From Candidatus Bathyarchaeota archaeon (GTDB lineage: Archaea > Thermoproteota > Bathyarchaeia > TCS64), in NCBI GenBank assembly GCA_937877765.1, contig CALGBN010000396.1, positions 1 to 6,088 of the forward strand: a stretch of 6,088 nucleotides of DNA, written 5' to 3'. Below, one piece after another: positions 1-4,728 of this stretch. How positions within the stretch are numbered: position 1 is the first letter of the stretch; each line of letters opens with the position of its first letter. Both the position numbers and the translations under genes were made by a program. The notes under the pieces are model-generated. The model was not told where the DNA came from, searched no databases, and was given only the letters and a program-made list of their open reading frames with translations.

Positions 1-786
1 TGGCAGCCCATATACGACGCCCTAGAAGACTCGGGGCACGACGTGAGGCTGGCCCACCCGAAGGAGGTGAAAGCCATCGCCAAAGCCAGGGTGAAGACCG
101 ACAAGATCGACTCCCAGACCCTGGCCCACCTCCTCAGAGCCGACCTGCTACCCGAGTCATACGTGCCACCCCCAGACATCCGAGATCTCCGGGACAGGGT
201 CAGGAGGAGGGCGTTCCTCGTCAACATGCGCACCATGGTGAAGAACCGGGTTCACTCTGAGCATGCGAAGCGGGGAGTAAGGCTGGGGGTGTCCCTGTGG
301 ACCCGGGAGGGAAGAGCCCTGCTCAGAGGCCTGGCGTTGGAAGCAGTAGACCAGGTCCTACCCGTCCTGGACACCCTGGACGATCAGATAGCCGTCATAT
401 CCCGGGACCTGAAGCGGAGGTGCGGAGAGGATCCCCGGGCCAGGCTGCTCACCACGATACCCGGCGTCGGCTACTACACCGCCCTGCTCATAGTCTCCGA
501 GATCGGCGACGTCAACCGGTTCCCTGACTCGGGGAAGCTCTGCAGCTACGCGGGCCTCGTGCCCACGGTGAGGCGCAGCGGAGGCACCACACGGCACGGA
601 GGCATCACCAAGGAGGGGTCCAGGTGGCTCAGGTGGGCGCTGACCCAGGCGGTTCACACCCATATCCGATACGAGACAAGCCTCACACGGTTCTACAGGC
701 GTCTGGCGGAGAAGAAGCCCAACCAGGTGGCCGTGATGGCGACGGCCCGGAAGATGCCGGGAGGTGGTCTACTGGATGCTGCGTAA
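1..786 (+). CDS. IS110-family transposase (DEDD/serine recombinase-like), 5' partial, C-terminus frameshifted
   Basis: The frame is open from base 1, so the GTG at 43 is internal and the true start lies upstream. Visible are the end of the DEDD (RuvC-like) domain with the paired aspartates of the KTDKID motif (bases 94-111), then a helical linker. The C-terminal Transposase_20 domain follows, with the LLTTIPGVG helix-hairpin-helix-like motif from 448, the SYAGL segment near 544 and the SGGTTRHGGITKEG segment at 577-618. Known family members recombine DNA using a structured 'bridge' RNA encoded near one element end. The reading frame ends early at 784-786. In the next frame (758-850) the expected ending EVVYWMLRNDEPYH appears, so one extra base near 757-758 has displaced the last ~25 residues. 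The catalytic C-terminal domain is nearly complete, so activity cannot be excluded. The family call is secure; the number of missing N-terminal residues is not known. Confidence 0.9.
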   Translation, partial: WQPIYDALEDSGHDVRLAHPKEVKAIAKARVKTDKIDSQTLAHLLRADLLPESYVPPPDIRDLRDRVRRRAFLVNMRTMVKNRVHSEHAKRGVRLGVSLWTREGRALLRGLALEAVDQVLPVLDTLDDQIAVISRDLKRRCGEDPRARLLTTIPGVGYYTALLIVSEIGDVNRFPDSGKLCSYAGLVPTVRRSGGTTRHGGITKEGSRWLRWALTQAVHTHIRYETSLTRFYRRLAEKKPNQVAVMATARKMPGGGLLDAA

Positions 787-2368
787 CGATGAGCCGTATC
801 ATCCGGGTTCGGGTGTGGTAGACCCCGTGCACCGTCACCGGGAGATCTGACTCTGGAACATATGTGACCCCGACCATTGAGCTTGCGGGTTGGACCGCGT
901 TGTTTAGATTGGGGGCGTCGTCAGGCGGAAACCATGGTGCGGCTACGCGTGTTGACCGCGGATAAGAGAATGCCGCTTGGGAAGCTCCGGCGGGGTCAGG
1001 AGAAACGTTAAGAAGGGGAATGATAGAGGAGAAGACGAGGGAGGAGAACCCTTCAACATAAGAGCTCTTGGTCCATGCGGCGGTCAGGCTGTCTGCCATC
1101 GCCCTAGACGGGTCCAAGCCCCGCTGTTTCCAAGTGGCCAGCAGCGTCATCATCGTCTCGTAGATCCTGGTACCCTTACCGTTCCTGAACGCCCCAAAGA
1201 TCTTCCTCTGAACCACATGCTCCCGAAGAGCCCGCTCCGCCCTGTTACTCGTAGGCTCCACACCCGGCGTCGTGACGAAGGTGAACCAGTAGCCGAAGCC
1301 GTTGCGCACCTTCTGGACGACCCTCGCAGTCTCCTCGCAGCCGTACCCCTTATCAAGCCAGTACCGTAACCGCCCCCCAGCGTTCCTCCTAAGCCTTGCA
1401 CGCTCCTCGGGCGGCGGATCCTCCAGCAGGGAGGCCTTCAGATCCACGTACAGCCTGTGTAGAGCCCCCCGGAGAGGCATCGCACCCTCAACCCTCTCGG
1501 CGAGCCAGTCCGCCTCCCTGAGGAGGTGCGCCCAGTCCCGCTGGATGCGCTTCGTGAAGCTGGGATAGGACTTCCACCCATCGCATACGATGACTCCGTC
1601 GAAGCCTTCTCCCAGGATCTCCTCCAGGACCCGTTTGCCTCTGCTCTTCCTGACCACTATCAACGTCTCGCTCCGGGTCGTGAAGGCCCAGGTCCAGTGC
1701 AGGTCGCCGTCCACCTTCGCCCCGGTCTCATCAACGTACACCACGCCGGCGACCCTTATCCTCCGGAGAATCCTCAGGTACTCGGGCCTCAGCCAGTCAC
1801 ATACCCGTCGGGTGATGTCCAACGCGGTCGCCGGCGTGATGGACAGCCCATATGTCCGGTCGAAGGTCTCGCAGACCTTCACGTGGGGCAGCCGCTCCTC
1901 GTACTTCATCAAGGTGGCCTGGACCAGAACGTTCTTTCCAAACCTCCCGCTGGGAGGACAACCCGGGTGCCGACTGACGGTGCTGGAACCACACGTTCCG
2001 CATTCCCACTGGAACTCCAGGAAATCGATCACCTGTCTGGGTGAAGGATTGCCTATCTCCTCCACGATGCGGTGATCGACGCTGCTGGGCCCGTCGAGGG
2101 GCGCCCCACAGCCCTCACAGCTCTCCTTCCACGGCGGCGCCTTCACCACGTCCGGCCTCCGCCGGGGCCTCGTGCTGCCCGGGTGCCCTCGGCGTCTGCC
2201 CGGGAACCGTCTCCCAGGGTTATTAGAGCGTGGATGTCTGGGGTACCTGCGCCTGGACGGCGGCGTGTGGGGGTTCTCGTAGGCGGCGAGGCGTCGCCGT
2301 AGCTCGGCGTTCTCCTCGGTGAGGCGCCGGTTCTCCGTCTGGATCCGTTGGCAGTCCGGGCAGGTCAA
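683..2368 (-). CDS. IS66-family DDE transposase with abnormal C-terminal read-through
   Basis: This enzyme would cut and join the ends of its insertion sequence. The N-terminus has a CxxC pair (C3, C6) and a Leu/Glu-rich coiled coil, then ENPHTPPSRR and an Arg/Pro-rich linker (33-74). Next comes a zinc-binding region with CEGC (84-87) and CGTC (123-126). The catalytic core has D213 in YVDETG, D263 in VCDGW and E378 in NRAERALR, followed by ETMMTLLATWKQRGLDP (404-420), where IS66 proteins usually end soon after. Here no stop follows: about 125 further residues of low-complexity sequence continue to 683, antisense to the IS110 gene. The tail is therefore probably not native, and the functional protein is about 435 residues. 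The TTG at 2368 is the only start before an in-frame stop that lies upstream, inside the DUF2080 gene. A GAGGG lies directly next to it, too close for a normal Shine-Dalgarno. Translation may depend on the small gene 19 bases upstream. Confidence 0.85.
   Translation of the reverse strand: MTCPDCQRIQTENRRLTEENAELRRRLAAYENPHTPPSRRRYPRHPRSNNPGRRFPGRRRGHPGSTRPRRRPDVVKAPPWKESCEGCGAPLDGPSSVDHRIVEEIGNPSPRQVIDFLEFQWECGTCGSSTVSRHPGCPPSGRFGKNVLVQATLMKYEERLPHVKVCETFDRTYGLSITPATALDITRRVCDWLRPEYLRILRRIRVAGVVYVDETGAKVDGDLHWTWAFTTRSETLIVVRKSRGKRVLEEILGEGFDGVIVCDGWKSYPSFTKRIQRDWAHLLREADWLAERVEGAMPLRGALHRLYVDLKASLLEDPPPEERARLRRNAGGRLRYWLDKGYGCEETARVVQKVRNGFGYWFTFVTTPGVEPTSNRAERALREHVVQRKIFGAFRNGKGTRIYETMMTLLATWKQRGLDPSRAMADSLTAAWTKSSYVEGFSSLVFSSIIPLLNVSPDPAGASQAAFSYPRSTRVAAPWFPPDDAPNLNNAVQPASSMVGVTYVPESDLPVTVHGVYHTRTRMIRLIVTQHPVDHLPASSGPSPSRPPGWASSPPDACRTV
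758..850 (+). pseudogene. Displaced C-terminal end of the IS110 transposase
   Basis: Read from 758 in the +1 frame, the sequence encodes R-EVVYWMLRNDEPYHPGSGVV and stops at TGA 848-850. The YWML..(N/D)EPYH pattern is the usual ending of IS110-family transposases directly after the ATARK segment, which is in the upstream frame at 741-753. Removing a single C at 757 or 758 joins the two parts without other changes. No slippery heptamer is seen at the joint, so a mutation or a sequencing/assembly error is more likely than programmed frameshifting. Confidence 0.6.
851..1062. other. Unassigned stretch between the IS110 and IS66 transposase genes
   Basis: No convincing gene lies here on either strand. 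The minus strand is only open because the IS66 frame reads through. One 8-base inverted repeat is visible, TGACCCCG at 865-872 and CGGGGTCA at 991-998, with about 118 bases between the arms. The stretch must contain the right end of the IS110 element, the right end of the IS66 element, or both, but I could not place either boundary: no terminal inverted repeats or convincing target-site duplication were found by eye. A bridge-RNA gene of an IS1111-type element could sit here, since that group carries it downstream of the transposase, but I see no specific evidence for one. Confidence 0.4.
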
Positions 2369-2387
2369 CCCTCTTGCTCCGCCCGGG

Positions 2388-2558
2388 TCAGGGGTCCAGC
2401 CTCACGGCTCTTACGCGTTTGCCTATCCAGCTCCTTGGCACCAGGATTCTGGCGGATGTTGCGCAGGGCTTCGCCATCTTCTCGACGACTTCGTACCCCG
2501 TCATCCTGATCTCCATGGGCTCCTCGGCGACGGTCTTCTCTGATGCGGACACCGACAT
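2388..2558 (-). CDS. DUF2080-type transposase-associated small protein (56 aa)
   Basis: A 56-residue protein starts at the ATG 2558-2556 and ends at TGA 2390-2388, in a different frame from the longer open stretch on this strand. The core reads TGYEVVEKMAKPCATSARILVPRSWIGKRVRAVRL, close to the pattern 'K...(N)SGR(V/I)YVP..W.GK.V.V..L' of DUF2080 proteins. These are short, probably AbrB/SpoVT-like swapped-hairpin DNA-binding proteins encoded beside archaeal transposases. The first 14 residues are dispensable to the motif, so M15 is an alternative start. It stands 19 bases upstream of the IS66 transposase on the same strand, and a TATA box lies about 27 bases upstream of its ATG, which fits a leaderless start at 2558. 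A role as repressor or accessory factor of the element is inference. Confidence 0.75.
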   Translation of the reverse strand: MSVSASEKTVAEEPMEIRMTGYEVVEKMAKPCATSARILVPRSWIGKRVRAVRLDP

Positions 2559-2561
2559 TGT

Positions 2562-2580
2562 ATTGCAATATTATTGCAAT
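2562..2580. promoter_or_regulatory. Tandem ATTGCAAT palindromes, candidate operator
   Basis: Two identical 8-base perfect palindromes ATTGCAAT lie at 2562-2569 and 2573-2580, separated by ATT. The repeat period of 11 bases is about one helical turn, so two protein subunits would bind the same DNA face. The whole 19-base block is itself nearly palindromic. It fills the space between the TATA box and the ATG, where a bound protein would block initiation. The obvious candidate binder is the DUF2080 protein encoded directly downstream; this is inference. Confidence 0.55.
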
Positions 2581-2581
2581 G

Positions 2582-2588
2582 TTTATAA
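2582..2588 (-). promoter_or_regulatory. Archaeal TATA box of the DUF2080-IS66 transcript
   Basis: On the minus strand TTATAAA is centred about 27 bases before the ATG of the DUF2080 gene, preceded by the purine-rich CGAAAAACC that fits a BRE. Archaeal TATA boxes lie about 25-27 bases before the transcription start, so the mRNA probably begins at or very near the ATG and is leaderless. No Shine-Dalgarno is visible before the ATG, which agrees. Confidence 0.65.
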
Positions 2589-2594
2589 GGTTTT

Positions 2595-2607
2595 TCGTTG
2601 ATAACGA
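2595..2607. repeat. Short dyad TCGTT-GAT-AACGA upstream of the IS66 promoter
   Basis: A perfect 5-base inverted repeat with a 3-base centre lies immediately upstream (minus-strand sense) of the TATA box and partly overlaps the presumed BRE. It could be a regulator site, part of the element's terminal sequence, or chance. No matching copy was seen at the other end of the element. Confidence 0.3.
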
Positions 2608-2625
2608 TAAGAAAAAACTCACTAG

Positions 2626-2767
2626 CTAAATACGTACAAAGACATAATAATCGTCGACACAGCTGACGCCTTACTTGTGTGCGCTAATGATCAGGACCCA
2701 AAAAATCCGAGACCTAGTGAGGAGGCTCGAATCGGAAAGAAGACGCGCCATAAAGACTGCCATCTAG
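2626..2767 (+). pseudogene. 3' remnant of a mannose-1-phosphate guanylyltransferase (ManC-like) gene, frameshifted
   Basis: Read from 2641, the plus strand gives DIIIVDTADALLVCANDQDP. The pattern VVDT.DALLVC followed by a charged turn is typical of the C-terminal part of mannose-1-phosphate guanylyltransferases, which make GDP-mannose. After the A6 run at 2700-2705 the expected continuation moves to another frame: KIRDLVRRLESERRRAIKTAI, ending at TAG 2765-2767, matching the usual 'D(V/I)+.LV+.L' helix. Removing one A restores a single frame. The 5' part of the gene is missing: an in-frame TAG lies at 2623-2625 and mobile DNA follows. It reads like the surviving tail of a gene disrupted near the IS66 insertion. 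The fragment is short, so another sugar nucleotidyltransferase of the same fold is possible. Confidence 0.55.
2700..2705 (-). terminator. Possible T-tract terminator of the sugar gene cluster
   Basis: Sixty bases past the GH130 stop the minus strand carries T6. Archaeal transcription often ends at such T-runs without a hairpin. A second T6 lies at 2612-2617, still ahead of the IS66 promoter. The first run lies inside the ManC remnant, so it may be coincidental. Confidence 0.25.
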
Positions 2768-3636
2768 GATAAAATCTCGTTTAATGAGAACCTGGACATA
2801 GCGATACACGTGTCAGATGCACCATAAGCGACATAAACCTGGTTTCCCCTCATCACAGCGCCGCAACTGAAAATCACGTTGGGGACATGGCCGTTACACT
2901 CGTAGTGCTCACATGGCTCAATAAAATGGTCCTCAGACCTGTACAGTATCTTTTTGGGGTCATCCTTATCGAGTAGCATCGCACCGAGCCTGTAGAAACG
3001 GTTCAGGTCCACACCGTGATACAGTTGAAGCCAACCCTCGTCCAGCCCTAAAGGAGGACCTGCCGCACCTATCTTGACGCAGTCCCATCTTCCCTCCCTT
3101 GGGGTAGCTAAGACGTTGTGGTTCTCCCAGGTAACTAAATCATCTGAATAAGCTATACATATGTTAGGGTCAATCCTGTGCAGCATGACGTACCTGCCCG
3201 ATACTTTCCTCGGATAAATCACTGCGTCTTTATTAGTCACCTCAGGAAAAGGATAGATTCTCTCCCCCCAGTTCCAACTCATACTCAACAAATCATTACT
3301 ATGAATTCTAGTCAAACCTATCTGTGGTGTCCATGAGAAAGCTGTATACGCCATGTAACAATACTCGTCAATAACCGTCACTCTAGGGTCTTCACAGCCT
3401 CTAACTTCTTGCGGCGTCTTTGGCTCAAAAACCGGGTGGCTCAGCCGTTCCTTAACATTGAATTTTTCGTCAGCCCAGGCATACCCTAGCCTCGAAATCA
3501 TGTCTTCACCCATAGCCCTATAAAGAAAATGAGTTTTCCCACCCAGCTCAAACATAGCCGGATTAAAAACATATTTTGACTCCCATGGGTGTTCGGGTAC
3601 GGGGGCTAGTATCGGATTGCCCTCGAAGCGAGCCAT
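2764..3636 (-). CDS. GH130-family beta-mannoside phosphorylase/hydrolase
   Basis: This 290-residue protein is a complete five-bladed beta-propeller glycosidase of family GH130 (old name 'PH1107-related glycosidase'). Characterised members phosphorolyse, or in some subgroups hydrolyse, beta-linked mannosides and release mannose 1-phosphate. Visible family motifs in order: NPIL (7-10), FNPA (24-27), CEDPRV with the catalytic Asp (81-86), DAVIYPRK (137-144), YSDDLVTW (163-170), KIGAAGPP (188-195), GWLQLYHG (201-208), YRLGAMLLD (215-223), HVPNVIF (250-256) and YGASD (271-275). The ATG at 3636 is chosen because AGGGG lies 5 bases before it and homology begins at once; the longer frame from 3714 would overlap the preceding gene. 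There is no signal peptide or membrane segment, so it is cytoplasmic. It is last of three co-directional genes. Whether it is a phosphorylase or a hydrolase, and its exact substrate, cannot be decided from the motifs. Confidence 0.88.
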   Translation of the reverse strand: MARFEGNPILAPVPEHPWESKYVFNPAMFELGGKTHFLYRAMGEDMISRLGYAWADEKFNVKERLSHPVFEPKTPQEVRGCEDPRVTVIDEYCYMAYTAFSWTPQIGLTRIHSNDLLSMSWNWGERIYPFPEVTNKDAVIYPRKVSGRYVMLHRIDPNICIAYSDDLVTWENHNVLATPREGRWDCVKIGAAGPPLGLDEGWLQLYHGVDLNRFYRLGAMLLDKDDPKKILYRSEDHFIEPCEHYECNGHVPNVIFSCGAVMRGNQVYVAYGASDTCIAMSRFSLNEILS

Positions 3637-3641
3637 GCAGT

Positions 3642-3646
3642 CCCCT
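3642..3646 (-). promoter_or_regulatory. Shine-Dalgarno of the GH130 gene
   Basis: AGGGG on the minus strand ends 5 bases before the ATG at 3636. It decides the start of the GH130 gene in favour of the internal ATG rather than the start 78 bases upstream. Confidence 0.6.
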
Positions 3647-3657
3647 GCTGTCTGATA

Positions 3658-3665
3658 ATTTATAA
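3658..3665 (-). promoter_or_regulatory. Possible internal TATA element before the GH130 gene
   Basis: The 46-base gap before the GH130 gene is AT-rich, unlike its surroundings, and contains TTATAAAT centred about 26 bases before the ATG. A transcript from it would start close to the ATG and exclude the Shine-Dalgarno. A second promoter is therefore possible, but the Shine-Dalgarno suggests that translation from the longer operon mRNA matters. Confidence 0.3.
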
Positions 3666-3682
3666 TTATTTTGCTTTTATTG

Positions 3683-4726
3683 TTACGCAGACCCTTCCTC
3701 AGGAATTGAACCAAGACACAGCTCGGCCAAAAGATAGTTGATGGTCGATTCAGCCCCCTGGTTTATGTTCAAGCCTTCACGCGTTAGACCATCATAGCAT
3801 GTGTAAGAAGCTTGATCGAACAAGGAAATCCCATGCGAGTTTTCGCCATGAAACCAAGCAAAAGCCTGTTCAGCCGCCCTCCTGTATTTATCATCTCCCA
3901 GTATAATCCACGCTATCGTGGCTGCCTCCACCATACACGAGGCCTCAATAGGCTGCTGATCAAACGATGCTTTCATTCCACCTTTCTCATACCATCCGTT
4001 GGTTCCTATGGGTTGGAATGATTGGTCGTCAAACTGGATGTCTATTAAAAAGTCAAGGGACGCTTTCGCGATCTCGAGATCCTTGGTATCACCTATTACT
4101 ATATAGGCCTCAAAAAGTGACTGCGGTATTCTAGGATTTGCGTACGTCAAGTAATCCTCAAACCATTTCCAATCCGAGTCGACTGAAGACTCGAATTTAT
4201 CAGTGAAATATTTTGCAAGGCTCTCAATTTCTTGGATGATTGCCTCTTCAAACGGGTAAACATGGTAATATCCACACAGACCCATCAAAGTAAACGCCTT
4301 CGCCCGAGGTGAGGTGAATCTTCTCGAATGAGGCAATGATCTGTCGAAAAGGTACTTCGATACCTCTCTAAACTTATCGGGCATCCCCGAGTTCATCGTG
4401 CATCCTGCCGCCCACAGCACGTGGCCTACGCCGTCCTCGGTGCCTGCCTCATCCTGATAGATCCTATCGAACCCAAGCTTGTTATGATAACCCCCGTCAT
4501 CTTTTTGCATGTAAATTAGAAACTCAAGGTATCTTTTGGCTAGACTCAGAGATAACTCGGTGCCATATCTTTCATGATGCCTCACAGCGGCAATGAGCGC
4601 CCTAGCGTTATCATCGGTCGCGTAACCATATCTCCTGTCAATGATCCTGTACTTCGAGTGTTGAGATACCCCTGTCTCATCTGTTAGGTTCAGCAACCCT
4701 TCCAGCTTATTGTCTGCTTCAGTCAT
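3683..4726 (-). CDS. (alpha/alpha)6-barrel-like protein, partner of GT4 mannosyltransferase
   Basis: This 347-residue, probably helical-repeat protein has the motif LTDETGVSQHSKY (14-26), DRRYGYATDDNARAL (30-44), DQQPIEA (257-263) and NINQGAEST (320-328). The same pattern forms the C-terminal half of many larger bacterial 'group 1 glycosyltransferases' that begin with TYPPR-CGIATFT. Conserved acidic and aromatic residues suggest a sugar-binding or catalytic toroid, but I know of no firm biochemical role for this domain. The ATG at 4726 is chosen because it starts 2 bases after the TGA of the preceding gene, where stop-start coupling is usual. The ATG at 4786 would overlap that gene by 58 bases and add 20 residues outside the family homology. 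Here the two halves are separate genes, likely acting as a complex. There is no signal peptide or membrane segment. Confidence 0.7.
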   Translation of the reverse strand: MTEADNKLEGLLNLTDETGVSQHSKYRIIDRRYGYATDDNARALIAAVRHHERYGTELSLSLAKRYLEFLIYMQKDDGGYHNKLGFDRIYQDEAGTEDGVGHVLWAAGCTMNSGMPDKFREVSKYLFDRSLPHSRRFTSPRAKAFTLMGLCGYYHVYPFEEAIIQEIESLAKYFTDKFESSVDSDWKWFEDYLTYANPRIPQSLFEAYIVIGDTKDLEIAKASLDFLIDIQFDDQSFQPIGTNGWYEKGGMKASFDQQPIEASCMVEAATIAWIILGDDKYRRAAEQAFAWFHGENSHGISLFDQASYTCYDGLTREGLNINQGAESTINYLLAELCLGSIPEEGSA

Positions 4727-4728
4727 TC

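Larger units (their letters stand above)
1..850 (+). mobile_element. IS110-family insertion sequence, right part (left end outside window)
   Basis: This block holds the transposase gene of an IS110-type element running into the window from the left. The left end and the start of the transposase are outside the window. The right end cannot be placed: IS110 elements usually lack clear terminal inverted repeats, so the limit given here is simply the end of the restored transposase frame at 850, and the true end may lie further right. Base composition is GC-rich, like the neighbouring IS66 unit and unlike the sugar genes on the right. Family assignment comes from the transposase motifs. Confidence 0.7.
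1063..2590 (-). mobile_element. IS66-family insertion sequence with DUF2080 accessory gene
   Basis: This minus-strand unit consists of a promoter (TATA 2582-2588), a small DUF2080 gene and an IS66-type DDE transposase. The limits given are only the TATA box and the expected end of the transposase homology. The real ends are probably somewhat outside (2590-2640 on one side, 850-1062 on the other). IS66 elements normally make 8-base target duplications and have terminal inverted repeats, but neither was recognised. High GC separates the unit sharply from the adjacent ManC remnant and sugar genes. The usual IS66 accessory genes tnpA and tnpB of bacteria are absent; the DUF2080 gene takes the upstream position instead. 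Confidence 0.7.

Noticed and set aside
751..765. Programmed ribosomal frameshifting in the IS110 transposase.
   Set aside because: No slippery sequence or downstream structure is evident, and IS110 transposases are normally encoded in one frame.
977..2302. Several open plus-strand frames of 60-170 codons opposite the IS66 transposase.
   Set aside because: They are antisense shadows of a GC-rich coding sequence, with Arg/Pro/Ser-rich compositions and no recognisable motifs.
959..2613. GATAAGA occurs on the plus strand on both sides of the IS66 unit (near 961 and 2606) and could be a target-site duplication.
   Set aside because: Only 7 of 8 bases match, the sequence is low in complexity, and the adjoining inner sequences show no inverted-repeat similarity.
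2365..2622. An 85-codon minus-strand frame overlapping the DUF2080 gene.
   Set aside because: It would start upstream of the TATA box and its composition is random; the 56-codon frame has family motifs and a well placed promoter.
2687..2767. A separate 26-residue plus-strand gene starting at ATG 2687.
   Set aside because: It makes better sense as the shifted end of the ManC-like fragment, as the two frames join into one family-like sequence when one A is removed.
2764..3714. Longer start at 3714 for the GH130 protein.
   Set aside because: It overlaps the preceding gene, and the internal ATG at 3636 has a good Shine-Dalgarno and begins right at the family homology.
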